From Aquarana catesbeiana (lineage: Eukaryota; Chordata; Amphibia; Anura; Ranidae), in NCBI RefSeq assembly GCF_042186555.1, contig NC_133325.1, forward strand, positions 92,036,982 to 92,100,981: a DNA stretch of 64,000 nt, given 5' to 3'. Positions within the stretch are counted from its first letter, which is position 1, and the number at the start of each line of letters is the position of its first letter. Made by a program: the position numbers and the translations under genes. This document shows, in pieces, positions 1 to 9,265 of this stretch. The notes beneath the pieces are model-generated. The model saw nothing but the letters and a program-made list of their open reading frames with translations, did no database searches and was not told where the DNA came from.

Positions 1-48
1 TGGAGAAAGGTGTGAGGGGCCAACTTACACCTCACACACAGCTTTGGG

Positions 49-200
49 ATGGTCCTCCTCCTCCTCCTCCCTCTCCTCCAGGTCCTCCCAGTCCTCCTCC
101 AGGTCCTCCCAGTCCTCCTCCAGGTCCTCCCAGTCCTCCTCCTCCTCCAGGTCCTACTCCTCCTCCTCCTCCAGGTCCTACTCCTCCTCCTGCCACATCT
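49..200. repeat. CT-rich proline-codon minisatellite
   Basis: The stretch repeats a TCCTCCTCCAGG-type unit and is open in several frames (proline-rich, serine-rich or leucine-rich depending on frame). The open frames are a by-product of the repeat and I see no gene in them. Confidence 0.8.
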
Positions 201-375
201 CCTACTGCACAGCCACAGCCCGGAAGGAAGTGTGAAAGGAAGACCAGAGAGTGATTGCCCTGGATCCAGTCTGGTCGGCCAAAAGATGCAGCCTCTTGTG
301 GTACCACAGCCTGGGGACACTGATGTCATCTGCTGCTATCCGAGTCTCTGTGAATCCCGGACCAGACTGCCCTCC

Positions 376-540
376 CTTATATATGGACTCCTCAGGCCAC
401 CAATTTTGAGGTTTAAGAATTGATGTCTGCCGTGGGGGTCCCAGGCTTCGCTAATTTCTCTTGTTGATCCAGTGTTGCCTTCCTCTTTGCTTGGTTCTGA
501 TACCTTAATAAAGGATTTTTGTTTTGAATTATACTCTCCT
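376..540 (+). other. TATA-like and poly(A) signal region, possible element end
   Basis: A TATATA box lies near 376-385 and an AATAAA at 507-512, followed by a T-rich stretch. The spacing resembles the promoter-to-polyadenylation interval of an LTR or the 3' end of a transcript. No second copy or coding partner is visible, so the assignment is weak. From 540 to 960 the DNA is AT-rich with A-tracts and I see nothing else there. Confidence 0.3.
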
Positions 541-960
541 ATGTGTTTTATTTCCAAAATGATGGTTTGTTTGTGAGGATTCAGGTACATTTCTAATATA
601 CAATGTGAAATGAACAAGGGACACCAACAACAAAAAATCTCCTGGAGATTAAATAATAAAAGATATCAATGGTGTTGGGGTAACTTGCCACACAAAACAC
701 ACCCAAAAATATTCTGGAGTAAAAATAAAAATAACATTGAACAAAGATCAGCCTTGGAAAAAATACAAACATTAAAGAAAAAAAAAGGCTTAAAAACCAA
801 AAAAAAATAAAAAAAAAATATAAAACTGTCAGATGTGACAACTAATAACAATATATTGAGGGAATCCCACTAAAAAAACACAAATAAAAGTTTGTGAGAA
901 GTGTGTGTGAATATGAGCAGCAAAACTACTTAATTCTTGTCACATTATAAAGAAGAAGAG

Positions 961-1291
961 AGTGCGCTGTATTAAACCATTTTTTACATTGCAGCGTGAC
1001 GAAAGTGCTGTATCCATTGCGAACGCTAAGTTTACCAGAACGAGCTGTCCCATGTCGGAATTTCTTCTGAGCATGCGTGGCACTTTGTGCGTCGGAACAG
1101 GCCACACACGGTCGGAATTGACGCGATCGGATTTTGTTGTCGGAAAATTTTATCTCCTGCTGTCCAACTTTGTGTGTCGGAAAATCCGATGGAAAATGTC
1201 CGATGGCGCCCACACACGGTCGGAATTTCCGACAACACGCTCCGATCGGACATTTTCCATCGGAAAATCCGACCGTGTGTACGGGGCATTA
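961..1291. mobile_element. MITE with GTCGGA-rich inverted repeats
   Basis: The segment is dense in the motif TCGGAAAATCCGA and its inverted versions and ends in CGTGTGTACGGGGCATTA. The same terminal sequence, with small changes, ends another copy at 33486. That marks a family of non-autonomous DNA transposons. The left end is not clean, so this copy is probably truncated. The superfamily is not determined; a TTA/TAA target duplication is possible. Confidence 0.6.
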
Positions 1292-1299
1292 GTGTAGTG

Positions 1300-2460
1300 C
1301 ACAGTGTTCAGCTAAAGCTACAAGTTAGGGTAGTGCGTCCTCCTCACAGTGTTCAGCTAAAGCTACAAGTTAGTTTAGTGTGACCTCTGCACAGTGTTCA
1401 GCTAAAGCTACAAGTTAGTGTAGTGTGTCCTCCTCACAGTGTTCAGCTAAAGCTACAAGTTAGTGTAGTGCGTCCTCCTCACAGTGTTCAGCGAAAACTA
1501 CAAGTTAGTGTAGTGTGTCCTCCTCACAGTGTTCAGCTAAAGCTACAAGTTAGTGTAGTGCGTCCTCCTCACAGTGTTCAGCTAAACCTACAAGTTATTT
1601 TTTTGCGAGCTCTGCACAGTGTTCAGCTAAAGCTACCTGTAGAAGGTTGGTGGTGTTTTCCTGATCCTATCACTACTGCAGGCAGCTAAATAAGCTACAA
1701 GTTATTTTTTGGCAAGCTCTGCACAGTGTTCACCTAAAGCTACCTGTAGAAGGTTGGTGGTGTTTTCCTGATCCTATCACTACCGCAGGCAGCTAAATAA
1801 GCTACAAGTTAGTGTAGTGCGAGCTCTGCACAGTGTTCACCTAAAGCTACAAGTTAGGGTAGTGCGTCCCCCTCACAGTGTTCAGCTAAAGCTACAAGTT
1901 AGTTTAGTGTGACCTCTGCACAGTGTTCAGCTAAAGCTACAAGTTAGGGTAGTGCGTCCTCCTCACAGTGTTCAGCTAAAACTACAAGTTAGTGTAGTGA
2001 GACCTCTGCACAGTGTTCAGCTAAAGCTACAAGTTAGTGCAGTGAGACCTCTGCACAGTGTTCAGCTAAAGCTACAAGTTAGTGTAGTGCATCCTGCTCA
2101 CAGCGTTCAGCTAAAACTACAAGTTAGTGCAGTGCAACCTCTGCACAGTGTTCAGCTAAACCTACAAGTTATTTTTTTGCGAGCTCTGCACAGTGTTCAG
2201 CTAAAGTTACCTGTAGAAGGTTGGTGGTGTTTTCCTGATCCTATCACTACCGCAGGCAGCTAAATAAGCTACAAGTTATTTTTTGGCGAGCTCTGCACAG
2301 TGTTCACCTAAAGCTACCTGTAGAAGGTTGGTGGTGTTTTCCTGATCCTATCATTACCGCAGGCAGCTAAATAAGCTACAAGTTAGTGTAGTGCGAGCTC
2401 TGCACAGTGTTCAGCTAAAGCTACCTGTAGAAGGTTGGTGGTGTTCTCATACGACAGGCA
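1300..2460 (+). repeat. 45-bp tandem repeat array, two sub-types
   Basis: The unit starts CACAGTGTTCAGCTAAAGCT and recurs every 45 bp (for example at 1300 and 1345). A longer variant contains a block with GAAGGTTGGTGGTG. Because 45 is a multiple of three, long reading frames open across it (1423-1689, 1952-2263). The array leads directly into the hAT transposase region, so it may be that element's subterminal or 5' leader repeat. Confidence 0.8.
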
Positions 2461-2488
2461 GGCAGTTGATTTTGCTAGCTGCAGTATC

Positions 2489-2489
2489 A

Positions 2490-2541
<52 letters not shown>
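2489..2541. repeat. (TA)n microsatellite
   Basis: An uninterrupted TA dinucleotide run sits between the 45-bp array and the transposase start. Confidence 0.95.
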
Positions 2542-2544
<3 letters not shown>

Positions 2545-2571
2545 AGCTTAGTGCAGCTACAGGCCATTATT

Positions 2572-3872
2572 ATGTCTGGAAGGCCAACAAGGAGAGGCAG
2601 ACAGTCACAAGCCAAAAAAGAGGGCAAGCAGGCTTTGTGTCTAGAGGCAACAGTGCTGGTCGTGGAGACGGTGGATCCTCATCAGCACGTGGCCGTGGGA
2701 CATACTTGGCCTTTTTTTCGGCAGCTGGCCGCGTTGAGCCGCAACATGCGGAAGACTTGGTCGAGTGGATGACCAAGCCGTCCTCATCCTCTCTCACCCA
2801 TGCTCAGGGTACTTTGTCTGGCAAAGCAGCGGCCTCTTCCCTCGGCTCAATGTCATCAGTGACCCCTTCTCTAGCCCCACCATGTCCTCCTGAGGAGTCC
2901 CTCGAACTGTTTGACCACAGTGTTGGGTACATGCTCCAGGAGGATGCCCAGCGTTTGGAAGGCTCTGATGATGATACTGAGCTAGATGAAGGCAGTAACG
3001 TGAGCACGGACAGGGGGGGTGCCCAAGAAGGACAGCAATCTGGCAGTCATGCTCCCCCTGCTGCAGCATACTGCCAGGGTTGCTCCAGTGATGAGGAGGG
3101 AGGGGATGATGAGGTCACTGACTCAACATGGGTGCCTGATAGGAGAGAGGAGGAGGAGGAGGCAGCACATCACCAACGAGGCAGGATGCCCTCCAGGGGC
3201 CAGCCTAAGGGCAGCACACTGACTGCATCACACCCCAAAGCTCCACATGTGCAGGGCGCTGCAGTCTCTACGCGTTATTCAAAAAGTTCTTTGGTGTGGG
3301 CCTTTTTTGAGACGGGTGCATCAGATCGCACTGCTGCTATTTGCAACATATGTCTCAAGCGTATTTCGCGTGGCCAAAACATCTCCCGCTTGGGCACCAC
3401 ATGCTTGACCAGACATATGTTGACCTGCCATGCAGTTCGTTGGCAAGCATATCTAAAAGACCCAAACCAAAGAACAAAGAGAACCTCTCCTTGCTCCTCA
3501 TCAGCTGAGATCTCCAACCCCACTATACCTTCAGTCCTCTCTTAGACCTGCACTGAGAGGAATGAAGGTGTAGAATTAGGTGTGTCACAGCCAAGTACTT
3601 GTGGGTAATCTGCTTTCGGTACACCGACGTCAGATTGTACCAGGGAAATTTCCCTGCCCCAGCTGCTGCACCGCCGAAAGAAGTTCGCTCCCAGCCATCC
3701 ACATGCCCAGCGGTTGAATGCAAGTTTGGCTAAATTGCTAGCACTTCAACTGCTGCCTTTTCAGTTGGTAGACTCTGCCCCCTTCCGTGAGTTTGTGGAA
3801 TGTGCGGTTCCTCAGTGGCAGGTACCCAAACGCCACTTTTTCTCACGGAAGGCAATTTCGGCTCTCTACCAG
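2572..3872 (+). pseudogene. hAT transposase, N-terminal part with BED zinc finger, broken
   Basis: This is the 5' half of a ZBED-like hAT transposase. The likely start is the ATG at 2572. Its frame changes by one base in the A-run near 2614-2620, after which the frame ending at 3545 carries the protein. An acidic, serine-rich leader is followed by a BED finger at about 3270-3420, with an aromatic W..F, CNIC (C-x2-C) and RHMLTCH (H-x4-H). A stop at 3543 precedes a frame from 3714 that runs to 3872, where a gypsy element is inserted. BED fingers bind the transposon ends. With a frameshift, an early stop and the insertion the gene cannot make an intact enzyme. A domesticated ZBED gene is less likely because the 45-bp array and the decay fit a transposon. 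Confidence 0.75.
3868..3872 (+). repeat. Target-site duplication ACCAG, left copy
   Basis: ACCAG stands directly before the TGTCATG start of the gypsy LTR and again directly after its ...GTGACA end (10250-10254). A 5-bp duplication is what Ty3/gypsy integrases produce. Confidence 0.9.
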
Positions 3873-4012
3873 TGTCATGAAGATCCTGCCAATAACCGGC
3901 GTCCCAGGCGCACGGGAACCCGGCCACGGGTCCCATTGCGCATGCGCACGCGTTCACGGGTGCGGTCACGCACGGGCACGCGCGCGCGCACTCCCGCTGG
4001 TGTCAGGCGGGC

Positions 4013-4020
4013 TATTTAAA
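4013..4020 (+). promoter_or_regulatory. TATA box of the gypsy 5' LTR
   Basis: TATTTAAA is about 30 bp upstream of GCTGTCTGCT (4044-4053), which is complementary to the sequence just past the LTR. The distance fits a transcription start at about 4044. The same box occurs in the 3' LTR near 9258-9265. Confidence 0.7.
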
Positions 4021-4043
4021 CCTGCCTGTCACACTCCATCCCC

Positions 4044-4060
4044 GCTGTCTGCTCTACAGC
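4044..4060 (+). promoter_or_regulatory. Predicted RNA 5' end / self-primer with hairpin
   Basis: GCTGTCTGCT (4044-4053) is the reverse complement of AGCAGACAGC at 4793-4802. The same stretch can also fold on itself: GCTGT 4044-4048 pairs with ACAGC 4056-4060. Both features are characteristic of Tf1/sushi elements, where the RNA 5' end primes reverse transcription. The function here is inferred. Confidence 0.6.
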
Positions 4061-4792
4061 GTTCTGTGAGTGTTACCTGATCTGATCTGTGTATCCTGTT
4101 ATCTGACCCGGCTTCCTGTTTGACGATCCTGCTATCTGCCTGCACCAGACCCTCTTGGCTTGCCTGACCATCCCTCTGCATTACCCCTGGTACCTCTGCT
4201 GTCCGAACGTTACTGACCACCGGCTTGTTGACCCTCTGCTGTGTTCACCAGCTTCCAGTCTGCTATTACCTGCTGTTGTTCCTGGTTCCAGTCCAGCGTT
4301 CCAGGCTACCTTCTGCTGTGTTCCAGCCCAGCGTTCCAGGCTATCTTCTGCTGTGTTCCAGTCCAGCGTTCCAGGCTATCTTCTGCTGTGTTCCAGTCCA
4401 GCGTTCCAGGCTATTACCTGCTGTTGTTCCTGGTTTCAGTCCAGCTTCCAGTCTGCTATTACCTGCTGTTGTTCCTGGTTCCAGTCCAGCTTCTAGTCTG
4501 CTATTACCTGCTGTTGTTCCTGGTTCCAGTCCAGCTTCCAGTCTGCTATTACCTGCTGTTGTTCCTGGTTCCAGTCCTGCATTCCAGTCTCTGTCCTCAG
4601 TCTACACCTCAGACTACTGACTCCAGAGGGTGCCACCACTACTGGACTTTCAGCAACTGTTGATCCTGCCAGGCACCCATACCACTCTTCACTCCTGGCC
4701 CTCTGTCTCCATTCCAGGGGAACAGGAGTGGGAGCTGTAAGGGAGGTCTTTTCCTGCACTTCAGGCTCACAACCTACCAGGTACGTGACAGT

Positions 4793-4802
4793 AGCAGACA
4801 GC
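4793..4802 (+). promoter_or_regulatory. Candidate self-primed primer-binding site
   Basis: AGCAGACAGC begins two bases after the LTR end and pairs over 10 bp with the predicted RNA 5' end at 4044-4053. I see no tRNA-type TGG start here. The gag ATG follows at 4804. Confidence 0.6.
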
Positions 4803-4803
4803 C

Positions 4804-5673
4804 ATGTCTGAGCCTGAGCAGGGAACGTCTCCCATGGAGGAACTCCTGGCAGGATTGACTGAAGCAGTCAAAAATCTGCAGCAAGGATACACCAGACTGG
4901 AGGAACGAGTGTTAACCCTGTCTAACCCCATTGGGGCCCAGGGAGCTTCCTCTGCTCCTGCTCCTTCAGTTGGGCCTTCCTCAATGGTGGTGATGATCCC
5001 TCCGGAACCTAAGGTTCCCACACCTGAACGTTTCTTCGGAAATCGCCATAAGTTCAGAGCCTTCCGCAACTCCTGCGAACTATTTTTTGCTCTTCAGCCA
5101 CGTACCTTTTCCCTGGAGGCTACAAAGGTGGGCTACGTAATCTCTCTACTCTCTGGTGACCCCCAAACCTGGGCCCATCGCCTCTTAGAGCAAAAGGACA
5201 TATCTCTGACCAACCTCTCCACTTTCTTTGACGCACTAGGCCAGTTATATGATGACCCCCAGCTATCTGTAACTGCAGAGGCGGCTCTACACACCCTTCA
5301 ACAAGGTCGCAGAGCAGCAGAGGATTATGTGGCTGAATTCAGGAAGTGGAGTGCGGATACTAACTGGAACGATGCGGCTCTCCGTTATCAATTTCGGTTG
5401 GGACTTTCTGATCCTCTGAAGGATGAACTGGCCAGGGTGGGTACACCACAGACTTTAAATGCTTTAATCGATCTAGCTATCCAGATCGATCGACGCCTAC
5501 GAGAGCGCAGGTCTGAGAGAGCTATGGGGTCTTCTCGTCCAACTTGGGTTACCCCTAAGGTTCCCCATCACCCATCATCAACACCACCTACCTCCACGCT
5601 TACCTTACCTGAGCCAATGCAATTAGGAGTCCTGCGGCCTTCACTCACCCCAGAGGAACGACAACGTCGTTGA
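4804..5673 (+). CDS. gag: gypsy Gag (capsid region), ends at an in-frame TGA
   Basis: This 289-residue frame encodes the structural protein that packages the element RNA. It has an N-terminal coiled-coil-like leader, then a Ty3/sushi-type capsid core from about residue 70 (KVPTPERFFGN onward) to about 240, and an arginine-rich tail. The ATG lies 13 bp after the LTR, directly behind the primer-binding site. The TGA at 5671-5673 is followed in the same frame by open sequence carrying the zinc knuckle, so the stop truncates what was one frame. It sits next to CGT codons and looks like a CpG-to-TpG change, though programmed readthrough cannot be excluded from one copy. Confidence 0.85.
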   Translation: MSEPEQGTSPMEELLAGLTEAVKNLQQGYTRLEERVLTLSNPIGAQGASSAPAPSVGPSSMVVMIPPEPKVPTPERFFGNRHKFRAFRNSCELFFALQPRTFSLEATKVGYVISLLSGDPQTWAHRLLEQKDISLTNLSTFFDALGQLYDDPQLSVTAEAALHTLQQGRRAAEDYVAEFRKWSADTNWNDAALRYQFRLGLSDPLKDELARVGTPQTLNALIDLAIQIDRRLRERRSERAMGSSRPTWVTPKVPHHPSSTPPTSTLTLPEPMQLGVLRPSLTPEERQRR

Positions 5674-8178
5674 GCAAATAACTTGTGCCTGTATTGTGGG
5701 GAACCCAGGCACTATGTCAGGAACTGTCCCCTTAAACTCCGTAAGTGTTTATCCCTATCTACTGACTATGTGACATCTCTGGTCAAAAATACCACTCACC
5801 TTGCTCTTCCTCTTCTGCTACAGCTTCCAGGGAGGGATCTACAAATCACCGCCATTATTGACTCAGGAGCTTGCAGCTGTTTCATGGATTCTCGTTTTGC
5901 CATCCAACACCAAATACCTTTGTCACCTAAAGCCCATGGACTCTCTATCCATCTAGCTGATGGGACCGCTATCAAGTCTGGACCTGTCACCCAAGAGACT
6001 ATGCCAATACCCGTTTTCGTTTCCAACGTCCATCAGGAACAGCTGCGCCTGGACATTATCGCTTCACCCCTGTTCCCCATAATACTCGGCATGCCATGGT
6101 TACAGGCCCATAATCCGGACATAAATTGGATCATGGGTGAGGTGACCTTTCCCTCTCCTTACTGCCAACAGTTTTGCAGAACCCAGAACATCCAGGAGAA
6201 CTCTACTCTGTTATGCCTAGATACAGATCCTAGTCTACATCAATCCATTCCTTCCGCCTATCATGATTTCCTGGACGTATTTAGTAAACAGAGGGCAGAG
6301 GTGTTACCCCCTCACCGGGCCTATGACTGTCCCATTGAGTTACTTCCTGGTGCTGAAATTCCTTTTGGAAGAATATTTCCCCTGACTGAGGTGGAGCAGG
6401 GGGCATTGAAGGAATACATTGACGAAAACCTCAAAAGAGGCTTCCTTCGTCCATCCACGTCCCCCGCAGGTGCTGGCATCTTCTTCGTGCAGAAAAAAGA
6501 TAAAACCCTCAGGCCGTGTGTGGATTACCGCGAACTAAACAAAATTACTGTGAAGAATCGGTACCCTCTCCCCTTAGTACCAGAGTTGTTTCAGAGACTG
6601 GGGACGGCTACCATATTCACCAAACTTGATCTCCGTGGGGCCTACAATTTAGCTCGTATTAGGGATGGAGACAAATGGAAGACCGCTTTTCGTACCCGTT
6701 ATGGACATTTTGAGTACCTTGTGATGCCTTTCGGCCTGTGTAATGCCCCTGCCACATTTCAATACTTTATTAATGATGTGTTACGTGACTTTCTAGACCT
6801 GTTTGTCAACGTCTATTTAGACGACATATTGATTTTCTCTTGTTCCCTTGAATCCCATCGCAGGCACGTCAGAAGTGTATTGGGCCGACTTCGACAACAC
6901 GGTCTATATGCAAAGGCTGAAAAATGTGAATACGAACAGGAAAGTATTCCATTTTTAGGGTTAGTCATTTCCAGTAAGGGCATTAAGATGGACCCCCAGA
7001 AGGTCACGACTGTCCTAGATTGGCCAGTCCCGACTGATAAGAAAGGAATCCAGCGATTCGTTGGATTCGCTAATTTTTACCGCAAATTTATTAAGGGGTT
7101 CTCAGCCATCATTGCACCCATCACACAGCTTACCAAACAGGGTACACGCTTCCATTGGTCGGCCGAGGCTCAAAAGGCTTTTGAGACTCTCAAGGGCCTT
7201 TTCACCTCCGCCTCTGTACTAAAGCATCCAGATTCCTCTCTGCCATTTATTCTAGAAGTGGATGCATCTGAAATTGCTGTAGGAGCAGTATTATCCCAAA
7301 GACAGGGAACCAAGGCCCTGCTGCATCCTGTGGCCTTCTTTTCTCGTAAATTATCCACGGCAGAGAGAAATTATGATGTAGGTGACAGAGAGTTGTTGGC
7401 AATCAAGTCAGCATTGGAGGAGTGGCGCTATCTGTTGGAGGGTGCCGCTCATCCAGTTTTAATCTTTACAGATCATAAGAACCTGGAGTATTTGAGGTCT
7501 GCAAAGAGGTTGAAACCACGTCAGGCCAGGTGGGCTCTCTTTTTCTCCAGGTTCTCCTTCCATGTCACTTACCGTCCTGGCTCCAAGAATACCAAACCTG
7601 ACGCCCTGTCTAGGATGTTTCACAAACCTCAAGAGATTTCCCCTCCAGACACCATTTTGTCTCCGGGGAACTTTCTTCTACTTCAGGGAAACCTGCTTTC
7701 CCAGATTAAACAGGCCTCCGCAGGAATAGAATCTTCCATTAAGACAGAGCTCCAGGTTAAGGATGGGTTATTGTGGCATGAGAGTAGGATCTTTATACCT
7801 GAAACACTACGAGTTCCAGTACTAGAGCTTTGTCACGATCATGCGCTGGCTGGGCATTTCGGTGTGGCTAAGACCACTGATTTGGTTCAGCGCACCTTCT
7901 GGTGGCCTCAGCTGCGCAAAGATTGTAAAGAGTTTGTAGAGTCCTGTACCACCTGCCTTAGGAACAAAGGGCACAAAACAAAGGCATGGGGTCTACTAAA
8001 ACCCTTGCCTGTCCCAGATAGACCCTGGAAAATGCTCTCTATAGATTTTATTGTAGAACTACCCCCGGCCGGGGGCTTCACTTCAATCTTTGTCATAGTG
8101 GACCGGTTGTCGAAGATGGCGCACTTTGTCCCAATGAAGGACCCCTTCAGCTACAGAAACAGCACAAGCATTCATTAA
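5674..8178 (+). CDS. pol: gypsy Gag zinc knuckle and Pol (PR-RT-RH-IN part), truncated
   Basis: The frame continues in phase from gag after the TGA. It opens with a CCHC knuckle (C-x2-C-x4-H-x4-C, about 5689-5730). An aspartic protease has DSG at 5860-5868. RT includes YLDD at 6814-6825, and RNase H has its first Asp at 7261-7263. The integrase zinc finger (H...H...CTTC, about 7828-7965) and the first catalytic Asp of the integrase core (8044-8046) follow. A one-base frame change near 8141-8145, in a C-run, sends translation to the stop at 8176-8178, and the rest of integrase continues in the next frame. All visible RT and protease catalytic residues are present. Confidence 0.9.
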   Translation, partial: ANNLCLYCGEPRHYVRNCPLKLRKCLSLSTDYVTSLVKNTTHLALPLLLQLPGRDLQITAIIDSGACSCFMDSRFAIQHQIPLSPKAHGLSIHLADGTAIKSGPVTQETMPIPVFVSNVHQEQLRLDIIASPLFPIILGMPWLQAHNPDINWIMGEVTFPSPYCQQFCRTQNIQENSTLLCLDTDPSLHQSIPSAYHDFLDVFSKQRAEVLPPHRAYDCPIELLPGAEIPFGRIFPLTEVEQGALKEYIDENLKRGFLRPSTSPAGAGIFFVQKKDKTLRPCVDYRELNKITVKNRYPLPLVPELFQRLGTATIFTKLDLRGAYNLARIRDGDKWKTAFRTRYGHFEYLVMPFGLCNAPATFQYFINDVLRDFLDLFVNVYLDDILIFSCSLESHRRHVRSVLGRLRQHGLYAKAEKCEYEQESIPFLGLVISSKGIKMDPQKVTTVLDWPVPTDKKGIQRFVGFANFYRKFIKGFSAIIAPITQLTKQGTRFHWSAEAQKAFETLKGLFTSASVLKHPDSSLPFILEVDASEIAVGAVLSQRQGTKALLHPVAFFSRKLSTAERNYDVGDRELLAIKSALEEWRYLLEGAAHPVLIFTDHKNLEYLRSAKRLKPRQARWALFFSRFSFHVTYRPGSKNTKPDALSRMFHKPQEISPPDTILSPGNFLLLQGNLLSQIKQASAGIESSIKTELQVKDGLLWHESRIFIPETLRVPVLELCHDHALAGHFGVAKTTDLVQRTFWWPQLRKDCKEFVESCTTCLRNKGHKTKAWGLLKPLPVPDRPWKMLSIDFIVELPPAGGFTSIFVIVDRLSKMAHFVPMKDPFSYRNSTSIH

Positions 8179-9265
8179 AGAGGTCGTCAGGCTCCATGGG
8201 GTACCAGTTAATATCGTTTCAGATCGAGAGGTACAATTTAACTCTCGATTCTGGAGGGCTTTGTGTAAAACCTTGGACATTGAACTCTCATTTTCATCGG
8301 CTTATCACCCCCAGACTAATGGGCAAACAGAAAGAACAAACCAGACCCTTGAACAATATTTGCGCTGTTTTTCTTCCTTTGCCCAAGATAATTGGATTGC
8401 TGTTTTACCATTGGCCGAATTCGCTTATAACAATTCTATTCATTCTGCTATCAAGCAAACTCCGTTTTTTGCGAATTATGGTTTCCACCCCTCATTTTTA
8501 CCAAATTCTCTTCCAGAATGCACAGTACCCGCAGTCCAGGAGAAATTGGATTTCTTTACCTCTAACAACCAAGTTTTACAGGACACCATGACCAGAACCC
8601 AGGAGTACAACAAAGCAACCTTCGATAAAAAGAGGCGAGGTGAGCTCTTACTTGCACCTGGGGATCAGGTATGGTTGTCCACCATAAACCTCAGGTTGGC
8701 CTGCCCTTCCAAGAAATTGGGTCCCAAATGTCTTGGACCATTCCCTGTTAAACGGAGAATTAATGAAGTTGCATATGAACTTGAACTTCCGGATTCACTA
8801 AAGGTGTATCCAGTTTTTCACGTGTCCTTGCTTAAACCATCTATTACCAACCCATTTCCAGGTCGAAGTACGGATCCTCCTGATCCAATCCTGGTAGATG
8901 GGGAAGAGGAATTCGAGGTGGCGGCTATCATGGACCACAGGAAAAGAGGTAACCAAAATCAATTCTTAATAAAGTGGAAGGGGTTTGGCCCAGAGGAGAA
9001 TTCTTGGGAACCAGAGGATAATATTCATGCTGAAGACCTGTTACAAGCCTTTAAAACAGCTCATCCAGAGAAATTTTTTCAAAGGGGCATCCGGAGACTG
9101 CCCCTTGGGTGGGGGCAATGTCATGAAGATCCTGCCAGTAACCGGCGTCCCAGGCGCAGGGGAACCCGGCCACGGGTCCCATTGCGCATGCGCGCGCGTT
9201 CACGGGTGCGGTCACGCACGGGCACGCGCGCGCGCACTCCCGCTGGTGTCAGGCGGGCTATTTAA
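8144..9265 (+). CDS. gypsy integrase C-terminal half with GPY/F and chromodomain
   Basis: This frame carries the rest of the integrase core: the second Asp in IVSDRE and the catalytic Glu in GQTERTNQ. A GPY/F-like module (LGPFPVKRR, VFHVSLLKP) and a chromodomain (about 8906-9085, with LIKWKGFGPEENSWEPEDN) follow. Chromodomains of chromoviruses steer integration to particular chromatin. The frame does not stop before the LTR: it runs about 147 bp into the 3' LTR and ends at TAA 9263-9265, so the last roughly 48 residues are encoded by LTR sequence. Confidence 0.88.
   Translation, partial: PSATETAQAFIKEVVRLHGVPVNIVSDREVQFNSRFWRALCKTLDIELSFSSAYHPQTNGQTERTNQTLEQYLRCFSSFAQDNWIAVLPLAEFAYNNSIHSAIKQTPFFANYGFHPSFLPNSLPECTVPAVQEKLDFFTSNNQVLQDTMTRTQEYNKATFDKKRRGELLLAPGDQVWLSTINLRLACPSKKLGPKCLGPFPVKRRINEVAYELELPDSLKVYPVFHVSLLKPSITNPFPGRSTDPPDPILVDGEEEFEVAAIMDHRKRGNQNQFLIKWKGFGPEENSWEPEDNIHAEDLLQAFKTAHPEKFFQRGIRRLPLGWGQCHEDPASNRRPRRRGTRPRVPLRMRARSRVRSRTGTRARTPAGVRRAI
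9107..9118 (+). promoter_or_regulatory. Polypurine tract of the gypsy element
   Basis: GGGTGGGGGCAA lies immediately before the 3' LTR start (TGTCATG at 9119), the usual place for the plus-strand primer. Confidence 0.7.

Larger units (their letters stand above)
3873..4790 (+). repeat. 5' LTR of the gypsy element
   Basis: The LTR starts TGTCATG and ends GTGACA. A TATTTAAA box lies at 4013-4020, so RNA should start near 4043-4045. The 3' half (about 4245-4590) is a minisatellite of 45-bp and 35-bp units. The CpG-rich stretch at 3900-4010 holds alternating CG/CA runs. Confidence 0.92.

Noticed and set aside
12..423. Proline-rich or leucine-rich protein at the window start
   Set aside because: Frames on both strands arise from the TCC/TCCAGG minisatellite.
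3900..4010. CpG island promoter of a host gene
   Set aside because: The CG-rich stretch is part of the gypsy LTR and is repeated in the 3' LTR.
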